NCBI GenBank assembly: GCA_964405375.1
Contig: CAYONQ010000018.1
Span: 1 to 38,593, forward strand
DNA from: CAYONQ01 sp964405375
GTDB lineage: Bacteria; Planctomycetota; Phycisphaerae; Sedimentisphaerales; Anaerobacaceae
Reading direction: 5' to 3'
DNA length: 38,593 bases
In this document: one piece after another, positions 32,645 to 38,593 of the stretch
Numbering within the stretch: the stretch's first letter is position 1
Layout of the letters: each line of letters opens with the position of its first letter
Notes under the pieces: generated by a model
What the model saw: the letters and a program-made list of their open reading frames with translations, nothing else
Database searches by the model: none
What the model was told of the DNA's origin: nothing
Position numbers and translations under genes: made by a program

Positions 32645-33669
32645 ATCAGGCCTTTGGCGATGAGGATTTTATTTTTTATCTCCTCGCACAGGTCTTTGTT
32701 TTCAATCAGATATTTTTTGGCGTTTTCCCTGCCCTGACCGAGGCGGAGGTCGCCGTAGTTTAGCCAGGCGCCGCTTCTTTCGACTACATCGCAGGCAACG
32801 CCCAGGTCGAGCAAATCGCCCTCGTAGCTGATTCCGCTGTCGAACATAATGTCGAACTCCGCCTCTCGGAAGGGTGGAGCGATTTTATTTTTTACCACCC
32901 TGGCCCTTACCCTGTTTCCGGCGAAGCCGGTGTTGTCCTTTATGGAAGCCAGTCTTCTTATGTCGATTCTTATGGAGCTGTAAAATTTCAGTGCCCTTCC
33001 GCCGGGTGTGGTTTCGGGGTTGCCGAACATCACACCGATTTTCATACGGATTTGGTTTATGAAGATAAGGGCGGTTCTGCTCTTGTTGATGATGGCGCTG
33101 AGTTTTCTCATCGCCTGACTCATCAATCTCGCCTGCAGTCCTATGTGGGTGGCGCCCATCTGGCCCTCAATCTCCGCCTTGGGCGTCAGTGCGGCAACCG
33201 AGTCGATAACTATAACATCGACTGAATTGGACCTGATTAGCATCTCTGTGATATCAAGTGCCTGCTCTCCGGTATCCGGCTGACTGATTAACAAGCCGGC
33301 GACATCGACACCCAGCCGTTTTGCCCAGGTGGTATCGAGTGCGTTCTCGGCGTCGATGAAGGCGGCTGTGCCGCCGGCGCGCTGTGCGTTTGCAATGACG
33401 TGAAGCGCCAGCGTGGTTTTGCCGGAGGATTCCGGCCCGAACAGTTCTGTAACCCTGCCTTGTGGTATTCCCGTCCCGCCGAGGGCGATGTCCAGTGACA
33501 GTGAGCCGGTGGGCAATCCGCTGATTTTGGCGTATTTATGCTCATCCATCTGCATAATCGCACCCTGGCCGTATTGCTTTTCAATCTGCGCAATCACACG
33601 CTGCAGGGCGGTTTCTTTGCCTGTCGGTTCGTCAGTTGCGGTTGTCTGAATTTTTTTGGGCCTTGCCAT
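32641..33669 (-). CDS. recA: Recombinase RecA
   Basis: A 342-residue recombinase that forms filaments on single-stranded DNA for homologous recombination and the SOS response. Walker A GPESSGKT lies at 78-85, Walker B at VIVIDSVAAL and the DNA-binding loop region at MGATHIGLQARLMSQAMRKL. The usual DAEHALD motif is DAENALD here, with Asn109 where most RecA proteins have His. Strong ribosome binding site GGAGGG before the ATG. It overlaps the start of alaS by 4 bp (ATGA), so the two are translationally coupled. I saw no clear SOS box in the 80 bp upstream. Confidence 0.97.
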   Translation of the reverse strand: MARPKKIQTTATDEPTGKETALQRVIAQIEKQYGQGAIMQMDEHKYAKISGLPTGSLSLDIALGGTGIPQGRVTELFGPESSGKTTLALHVIANAQRAGGTAAFIDAENALDTTWAKRLGVDVAGLLISQPDTGEQALDITEMLIRSNSVDVIVIDSVAALTPKAEIEGQMGATHIGLQARLMSQAMRKLSAIINKSRTALIFINQIRMKIGVMFGNPETTPGGRALKFYSSIRIDIRRLASIKDNTGFAGNRVRARVVKNKIAPPFREAEFDIMFDSGISYEGDLLDLGVACDVVERSGAWLNYGDLRLGQGRENAKKYLIENKDLCEEIKNKILIAKGLI

Positions 33670-33749
33670 TTTTACCCTCCAATCTTAAAAGTAATTTAAA
33701 GCGTAAAACTAAAAGCTGAAAACCACAGTTTAAATTTAAGTTTTGCGTT
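33670..33749. other. Gap between thpR and recA
   Basis: An 80-bp AT-rich stretch, the widest in the minus-strand unit. A promoter for recA could lie here, but none stands out. No LexA-like palindrome was recognised. Confidence 0.3.
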
Positions 33750-34316
33750 TTATTGTAATTTGTAATTAGCTAACAGGGTATAAACAGGGCCGGTCGGTGT
33801 CAACCGGCTCTGGTAAACCGAGACCGCATCGACCGATATAGTTCCGAGTTTAAAATCCCTGTAATCCTCGCTTATTTGCGCCAGCTTCAGCCCTGCCTTC
33901 GGGTTTCTTATTCTGCAAAGAGTCAGATGGCCGGAGAATTCTCTGGTCTCTTTAGGCCAGCCCGCCAGGGCCAATTGCTTTTCAAGGTCCTTCTGGAACC
34001 CTAATAAATTGTCGTTTCTTTCGCCTGCGCCGACCCATAAGATTCTGGCGCTTCTGCCGCCGAAACAGCCCACGGACTCTATATTGACCTCGAAGCTGTT
34101 GTGTTTACCGGCAACGTCCTTGGCTATGTTACAGACCTCAACTGCTCTTTCGTCTTCGATTTCACCGAGGAACTTCAACGTCAGGTGTATATTCTCCGGT
34201 TTTACCCACTTGGCATCGCTTTTCTTAATATCGGCGGCGTCTATCAGCCGCTGCTGCAAATCGCCTAACTGTTTTCTGATTTTATCACCAATATCTATCG
34301 CTATAAACACTCGCAT
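33750..34316 (-). CDS. thpR: RNA 2',3'-cyclic phosphodiesterase (2H family)
   Basis: A 188-residue 2H phosphoesterase. The two HxTL motifs that give the family its name are at residues 44-47 (HLTLKFLG) and 130-133 (HLTLCRI). The domain hydrolyses RNA 2',3'-cyclic phosphate ends (the ThpR/LigT type). It lies 29 bp after the PfkB kinase and 80 bp before recA on the same strand. Its link to recA and alaS is likely only cotranscription. Confidence 0.9.
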   Translation of the reverse strand: MRVFIAIDIGDKIRKQLGDLQQRLIDAADIKKSDAKWVKPENIHLTLKFLGEIEDERAVEVCNIAKDVAGKHNSFEVNIESVGCFGGRSARILWVGAGERNDNLLGFQKDLEKQLALAGWPKETREFSGHLTLCRIRNPKAGLKLAQISEDYRDFKLGTISVDAVSVYQSRLTPTGPVYTLLANYKLQ

Positions 34317-34345
34317 TATATCATTAACCGGCCAAAATGGGACGC

Positions 34346-35251
34346 TTAAAATTGTGTCAGCTTTCGTAACGTTTCCAATCTGCTGTCAATATCGGTTCTG
34401 CTTATCGAGCTTAATCCCGCCAGCGAGAAATCGGCAATTGTGAACGAGGCGACCACCGTACCGTAAGCGATTGCTGTTTTCAGCGTTTCAAAATCGGTTT
34501 TGTTATTTTCAGCAAGGTATCCCATAAACCCGCCTGCGAAGCTGTCGCCTGCGCCTGTGGGGTCTTTGACTTCGGCGGCCGGATAGCCCGGCAAAATAAA
34601 AATCTCGTCGGCGGCGCTGAATGCTATCGAGCCGGATTCACCTTTTTTGATGACCACAACGGCCGGGCCCATATCCAGAACCTTTTTGCCCGCCCTTACG
34701 AGATTACTTGTGCCGGCCAGCATCCTCGCCTCATCGTCGTTGAGTATCAGGCAATCGATTCTTTTAAGCAGCGTCTCCAAATCGCCCCGATGGCTGTGAA
34801 TCCAGCAGTTCATCGTATCAGCGGCCACAAAGGCGGGCTTATCAATCTGCTCGAGTAACTGGTGCTGGAGGGCAGGGGCGGTGTTGGCGAGAAATACAAA
34901 TTTGCTGTCTTTATATGCATCGGGCACGGTCGGCGGCGCTTCATCGAGAACGTTTAACTCCGTCTTTTCCGTGATGGCCTCATTCATAGTGCTGTAGTAT
35001 GAGCCGACCCAGCGGAAGGTTTTGCTTTGCTGTCTTACCTCCAGGCCCGTCAGGTCAACGTTTCTGTCGGCGAAAACTTTAGCCAAATCAAAGGGACAGT
35101 CCGAGCCGATAACGCCTACCAGCCGGACGGGTGAAAAGAAGCCGGCGGCCATACTGAAATAGACGGCCGAGCCGCCGAGACAGTTCTCGCTGACGCCGTA
35201 CGGCGTCTTGACGGTGTCAATTCCTATCGAGCCGGTTACTAATAACGGCAT
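34346..35251 (-). CDS. PfkB-family carbohydrate or nucleoside kinase
   Basis: A 301-residue ribokinase-fold enzyme. The N-terminal signature GSIGIDTV and CLGGSAVYFSMAA is followed by NDDEARML and the C-terminal catalytic DPTGAGDSFAGGF (230-242) with the catalytic Asp236 in the anion hole. The family phosphorylates sugars or nucleosides; the substrate is not predictable. It lies 14 bp after gltX, so it is cotranscribed, but no functional link is implied. Confidence 0.9.
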   Translation of the reverse strand: MPLLVTGSIGIDTVKTPYGVSENCLGGSAVYFSMAAGFFSPVRLVGVIGSDCPFDLAKVFADRNVDLTGLEVRQQSKTFRWVGSYYSTMNEAITEKTELNVLDEAPPTVPDAYKDSKFVFLANTAPALQHQLLEQIDKPAFVAADTMNCWIHSHRGDLETLLKRIDCLILNDDEARMLAGTSNLVRAGKKVLDMGPAVVVIKKGESGSIAFSAADEIFILPGYPAAEVKDPTGAGDSFAGGFMGYLAENNKTDFETLKTAIAYGTVVASFTIADFSLAGLSSISRTDIDSRLETLRKLTQF

Positions 35252-35265
35252 TTGCTAAAATTCCT

Positions 35266-36906
35266 TTAAGTTTGAGCTTTTGTTCCAATTTTTTTTATCA
35301 CGGTATCTATTCTGGTCAGGGTGTTGTCCCTTCCAAGCATTTCGACGGAGTCGAAAATCGGCGGGCTTATTGTGGTTCCGCATATAGCGACACGCAACGG
35401 TTGAGCGACCTTGCCCAGGCCGAGCTGTCTTTCTTCCGCTAACGAACGCAGCATATCTTCGATTGCTTCCTTAGTAAATTGCTCCATCGCCGCAAGTTTG
35501 TCACGGACGGTTCGCAGTATAGCCAGGCCGTCGTTTTTTAACAGGACCTTCTCAACTGCCTTGTCATCATACTTTACTTGGTCGTTGGCTAAAAAGAGAA
35601 ATCTGCTTTTTCGCTCGATATCAGCTAATGTTCGTGCACCCTTGCAGGCCTTTATGATTTTTGTAAGCAACCGGTCGTCAGCGGCAATCACCGAAGATTC
35701 GACTGCCTTTAAGTAATCCTTAAAGTGCCGGAGGAGCTTTTCATCGTCGGCATGGTGTATGTGCTCGGTATTGAAAGCGAGAAGCTTCTTGCGGTCGAAT
35801 AAGCTGTTGGCCTTGGTCAAACGTGAGATGTCGAAGCAGGCGATTAGCTCGTCGGGCTGCATAATCTCGCGCTTATCGCCGGGATTGAAGCCCAGAAGCG
35901 CCAGGAAATTCACCATAGTCTCGGGCAGATAGCCGCTCTTGAAGAAGTCAACGATATTGATTTCGGGTAGTGCGACGCCGAGGTATTTCGCCATCGCATC
36001 GACAGCCGGCATATCAGGTGTGGTTTTGCCCTCAAGAAAATCCTTCACTTTTTCAACGCTAACGTTACCCGCCTCGGCGAGCTTGTCAAGGTCGATATCG
36101 CCGGCATCTTTGAGCGCTTTGCGAAGGGCATTTGCACGCTCACGCTTGGACAGCTTTCCGCCGGTGTCGCTTATGGTAACGGACATATGTGCGTACACCG
36201 GCAGCGGCATTTGTGGGAAAAGGGCTTTCCACAATTCCTGCTGGGCGGGCGTATTCATTAAATGTTCCTGGCCACGGATAATGTGTGTTATTTTCATCAA
36301 ATAGTCGTCAACCACGCAGGCGAAGTTGTACGTCGGGAATCCATCGCTTTTTTGTATGATAAAATCGCCTATCTCCCCGGCTGCGAATCTTACCTCGCCT
36401 CGAACCGCATCGGTAACTACGAGTGGCTCATCCTGCGGGGTAGCGAAACGCACTGTTGCGGGCCTGCCCCGGCTGCGGGTCTTTTCGACGTCTTTAATAT
36501 CAGGGAAGTTATCAGGGCGGGGATAGGTAAAGTTTTTTTTCTGGGCGACGGCACTGTCACGCATTGCCTGTAGTTCTTCGGGCGTATCGAAGCAGTAATA
36601 TGCCTTCTTCCGGTCGATGAGCTGCTTTACGTATTTGCCGTAAATCTCTTTTCGCTGCGATTGCAGATACGGTTTGTTTGGACCGCCGACCTCGGGGCCT
36701 TCGTCCCAGTCAATGCCGAGCCATCGCAGGTCGTTTATGACCTGCCGGACGGCTGTGGGCGTATTGCGTTTGACGTCCGTATCTTCGATACGGAGTATGA
36801 ATTTTCCGCCCATACGCCTGGCGAAGAGCCAGTTAAAAAGAGCAGTTCTGGCCCCACCCACGTGGAGATAACCCGTTGGGGACGGTGCAAAACGTGTTAC
36901 GACCAT
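35266..36906 (-). CDS. gltX: Glutamyl-tRNA synthetase with a helix-turn-helix-like insertion
   Basis: A 546-residue class I synthetase that charges tRNA(Glu) (and possibly tRNA(Gln)). The HIGH box appears as APSPTGYLHVGGARTALF and the KMSKS box as KLSKR (251-255). In most GltX proteins GYLPE follows 12-13 residues later; here it follows at residue 325 after about 57 extra residues (257-323). The insertion reads KLAEAGNVSVEKVKDFLEGK then TPDMPAVDAMAKYLGVALPE and resembles an XRE-type helix-turn-helix. The anticodon-binding C-terminal domain follows. First gene of the minus-strand unit; about 80 residues longer than average. Confidence 0.95.
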   Translation of the reverse strand: MVVTRFAPSPTGYLHVGGARTALFNWLFARRMGGKFILRIEDTDVKRNTPTAVRQVINDLRWLGIDWDEGPEVGGPNKPYLQSQRKEIYGKYVKQLIDRKKAYYCFDTPEELQAMRDSAVAQKKNFTYPRPDNFPDIKDVEKTRSRGRPATVRFATPQDEPLVVTDAVRGEVRFAAGEIGDFIIQKSDGFPTYNFACVVDDYLMKITHIIRGQEHLMNTPAQQELWKALFPQMPLPVYAHMSVTISDTGGKLSKRERANALRKALKDAGDIDLDKLAEAGNVSVEKVKDFLEGKTTPDMPAVDAMAKYLGVALPEINIVDFFKSGYLPETMVNFLALLGFNPGDKREIMQPDELIACFDISRLTKANSLFDRKKLLAFNTEHIHHADDEKLLRHFKDYLKAVESSVIAADDRLLTKIIKACKGARTLADIERKSRFLFLANDQVKYDDKAVEKVLLKNDGLAILRTVRDKLAAMEQFTKEAIEDMLRSLAEERQLGLGKVAQPLRVAICGTTISPPIFDSVEMLGRDNTLTRIDTVIKKIGTKAQT

Positions 36907-36931
36907 TATAAACCTCGCTAATCCGGCAATA

Positions 36932-36960
36932 ACGGTAAGTTAAAAAGTGGTTATTGTCAA
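36932..36960 (-). promoter_or_regulatory. Candidate promoter of the gltX unit
   Basis: TTGACA (36960-36955) on the minus strand is followed after 17 nt by TACCGT (36937-36932), a weak -10. The -35 is consensus. The start of gltX is 26 nt downstream of the -10. Confidence 0.4.
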
Positions 36961-37068
36961 GGGTGAGGTTCGGACATATGGAATTTGTATGTGTGAAATG
37001 TAAAATTGATAAGTTGTCCTCGCTAAACTTACATATCGCCCCTCACCGCGCAGGAAAGCAGATGAGTC

Positions 37069-37092
37069 GTCACCCCGAGCGCAGCCGAGGGG
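37069..37092. repeat. Dispersed repeat, CACCCCGAG type (left of GIY-YIG gene)
   Basis: GTCACCCCGAGCGCAGCCGA followed by GGGG, an imperfect palindrome whose translation gives a CHPERSRG-like word. It recurs as GTCACCCCGAGCATAGTCGA followed by GGGGG near 37555-37579, on the other side of the GIY-YIG gene. Confidence 0.6.
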
Positions 37093-37137
37093 ACTGTTAA
37101 GATACTTTCGCGAAGCGATTCATTATAAAGTACGATG

Positions 37138-37425
37138 TTAGTTGTACCAATCCCGACTGAGGTCATCCCATTCAGGGTTCAACGAGTCAATAAGTTCCAC
37201 CTTTTTCTCACGTCTCCACGCCTTTATCTGCTTTTCCCGTTTAATGGCTGAGATAGAATCTGTCATTGTTTCAACATAGAGCAGTCGGTCGATGTTGTAT
37301 TTATCAGTAAAGCCGGGGATTAAATGATTCTTGTGTTCGTAAACTCTTTTCCTAATGTTGTTGGTTACCCCTATGTAAAGGGTTCCGGATTTACTGGCCA
37401 TAATATAAACATAGCAACTCTTCAC
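37138..37425 (-). CDS. Small GIY-YIG domain protein (UPF0213/YhbQ-like)
   Basis: A 95-residue single-domain protein: YVYIM (5-9), LYIGVTNN (16-23), Arg27, and Glu64 in IKREKQIK, the complete GIY-YIG set. The length and the C-terminal LNPEWDDLSRDWY are typical of the small solo proteins widespread in bacteria. The biochemical role of these is still unclear (possibly nuclease). Dispersed palindromic repeats flank it on both sides, and no functional neighbour is evident, so the gene may move with the repeats. Confidence 0.86.
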   Translation of the reverse strand: MKSCYVYIMASKSGTLYIGVTNNIRKRVYEHKNHLIPGFTDKYNIDRLLYVETMTDSISAIKREKQIKAWRREKKVELIDSLNPEWDDLSRDWYN

Positions 37426-37747
37426 GGTAGTATTTTAGCGATGGCAAAGTATTGATGGAAGAGAAAGGAATCAGAAAATCAACAGATTTCTCGACTCCGC
37501 TTCGCTGCGCTCGAAATGACGAATCGTCCCCCCCCGTTCTCGCTTACGTTAACCGTCACCCCGAGCATAGTCGAGGGGGTTATTCAACCAGCCCACGGAA
37601 TAAACCTTATCACCCCACATGCGGTCTGCAAATCCGTATGACGATACAAAATATCAATTCTATCTTTCCGCAACAATCATACTGTGCTAAAATACCCTGT
37701 TAATATGGATAGCTTTACCATCTTTATACCTAAAATCGAAGTGAAAT
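37426..37747. other. Repeat-rich stretch upstream of the SIR2-like gene
   Basis: Contains a HAERSEA-type repeat (TCTCGACTCCGCTTCGCTGC then GCTCGAAATGACG, 37489-37521) and a CACCCCGAG-type repeat (37555-37579). The rest is unremarkable, with no open frame of note. No strong promoter for the SIR2-like gene was identified. Confidence 0.5.
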
Positions 37748-38569
37748 ATGAGCAGTCCAATATCATCAATCAATAATCTATTTCTTCTTGGGGCAGGGTT
37801 CACAAAAGCTGTATTTCCAAAAGCGCCATTAAATGCCGATTTACTGCGGTTTGTGGCCAAATATAACCCCGAAACATTGCTGAGAATGTACCAGATTAGA
37901 TATCACACTGATGATATAGAGATTCTATTAACCCGTTTGGATTTAGAAATAGTAGAGTTGCAGAGCGAGACACTTAGAAAAGATCGCGAGCAAATTAACG
38001 AGCAAATTGCAGAGTGTTTTAGTCAATTTCGATGGGGCAGGGTAGCTAATACACAACCATGTAAGCAAGATTGGCTGGGAAGATTTGCGACGGAAGTATT
38101 TAAACCTAAGGATGTGATTATAACGCTAAATTACGATTGTTTTCTTGAAGGTTTGCTCGACCATCACAAGATGTGGTCACCAATAAATGGCTACCCTCCT
38201 TCTATCAACGTGAGTAATTACAATAAACGCTTGCCTGAAAATCCAAAGGGCATTATTATCTATAAAATTCATGGCTCAGAGAATTTTAGATTACATGAAA
38301 CAAACGTTTCTCCTGTGCTTAATGGGGGATTATTTGAATCGTGGAAAAATAGATCGTACAGCCAGATCCGACCTGATTGTCCTTACGTTATCGCACCCAG
38401 TTATGTGAAAATGCTGCACGAAGATATTGAGCGTATGATGATACGGGTCTTGGATGTCGCCGATAGAGCTAAAAACTTTATCATAATCGGCTGTGGGATG
38501 AGGCCGGAAGATAGTTTTCTGTGGTTGTTACTTACAAAATTTGTAACCGTTCACAATAATTCGGGATAA
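37748..38569 (+). CDS. SIR2-like domain protein
   Basis: A 273-residue protein with the features of the SIR2_2 (sirtuin-like) superfamily: GAGFTKA (15-21) for NAD binding, TLNYDCF (126-132), IHGS (174-177, with the candidate catalytic His175) and a terminal IIIGCGMRPEDSFLWLL (246-262). Such domains, alone or as partners of argonaute or NTPase modules, cut NAD+ in several phage defence systems. This is inferred from the family; no partner is visible upstream. The stop codon lies 24 bp before the end of the window, so any partner gene downstream is missing. No signal peptide or membrane segment. Confidence 0.82.
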   Translation: MSSPISSINNLFLLGAGFTKAVFPKAPLNADLLRFVAKYNPETLLRMYQIRYHTDDIEILLTRLDLEIVELQSETLRKDREQINEQIAECFSQFRWGRVANTQPCKQDWLGRFATEVFKPKDVIITLNYDCFLEGLLDHHKMWSPINGYPPSINVSNYNKRLPENPKGIIIYKIHGSENFRLHETNVSPVLNGGLFESWKNRSYSQIRPDCPYVIAPSYVKMLHEDIERMMIRVLDVADRAKNFIIIGCGMRPEDSFLWLLLTKFVTVHNNSG

Positions 38570-38593
38570 CAGGTATTATTCCAGTGAGCAAGC

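Noticed and set aside
1..38593. CRISPR arrays, rRNA, phage and complete insertion sequences
   Set aside because: I found no regularly spaced direct repeats with spacers, no rRNA signatures, and no transposase, integrase or phage structural genes in the window.

Overview
The window looks like chromosomal DNA of a planctomycete, most plausibly the Phycisphaerae/Sedimentisphaerales side of the phylum. This is inferred from gene content, not from a marker tree. The clues are two large-headed type IV prepilin-like proteins with Phycisphaerae-style N-termini, an ECF sigma factor with a non-zinc single-span partner, a eukaryote-type UDP-N-acetylhexosamine pyrophosphorylase, a zinc-ribbon multi-span membrane protein, secreted GH2 and Tat-exported nitrilase-fold enzymes, and intergenic space loaded with short dispersed repeats. 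No rRNA, tRNA, CRISPR array, prophage or complete insertion sequence was seen.

Layout. 1-1.3 kb (-): a His-rich membrane protein and a Fur-family regulator behind a promoter that carries a candidate Fur-type operator. 1.6-8.2 kb (+): mfd, a nitrilase-fold hydrolase, a parvulin-type lipoprotein and acpS, separated by copies of a dispersed repeat. 8.2-10 kb: a small accessory island (BrnT/BrnA toxin-antitoxin, a GIY-YIG protein, a small protein of unknown function) ending in a palindromic element that abuts the start of mnmG. 10-15.1 kb: mnmG (+) convergent with a secreted GH2-like enzyme (-). 15.2-18.4 kb (+): a cupin, a predicted terminator-ended small RNA, a dispersed repeat, an ECF sigma/partner pair and a prepilin-like gene. 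18.5-22.4 kb: a small conserved-looking ORF (-), queA (+), and a two-gene (-) unit of a pyrophosphorylase and a Tat nitrilase. 22.5-28.8 kb (+): a second prepilin-like gene with a long structured leader, then an operon of an aconitase-family enzyme, a LOG/SLOG protein, a duplicated-domain exported protein and hisD. 28.8-36.9 kb (-): gltX, a PfkB kinase, thpR, recA, alaS and a zinc-ribbon membrane protein, tightly packed and probably cotranscribed. 37-38.6 kb: a small GIY-YIG gene between HAERSEA-type repeats and a SIR2-like gene at the window edge.

Most genes are housekeeping: translation (GltX, AlaS, MnmG, QueA), DNA repair and recombination (Mfd, RecA), lipid priming (AcpS), histidine synthesis and central carbon metabolism. 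The parts most worth a second look are a roughly 60-residue XRE-helix-turn-helix-like insertion after the KMSKS motif of GltX, a three-copy hairpin repeat family, the 104-bp inverted-repeat element touching the mnmG start, a candidate 135-nt RNA with a mutually exclusive terminator fold, an apparently leaderless BrnTA promoter with a perfect palindromic operator, and tandem repeats absorbed in frame by mfd. I did not find one clearly new multi-gene system; the SIR2-like gene at the right edge may belong to a defence locus continuing outside the window.
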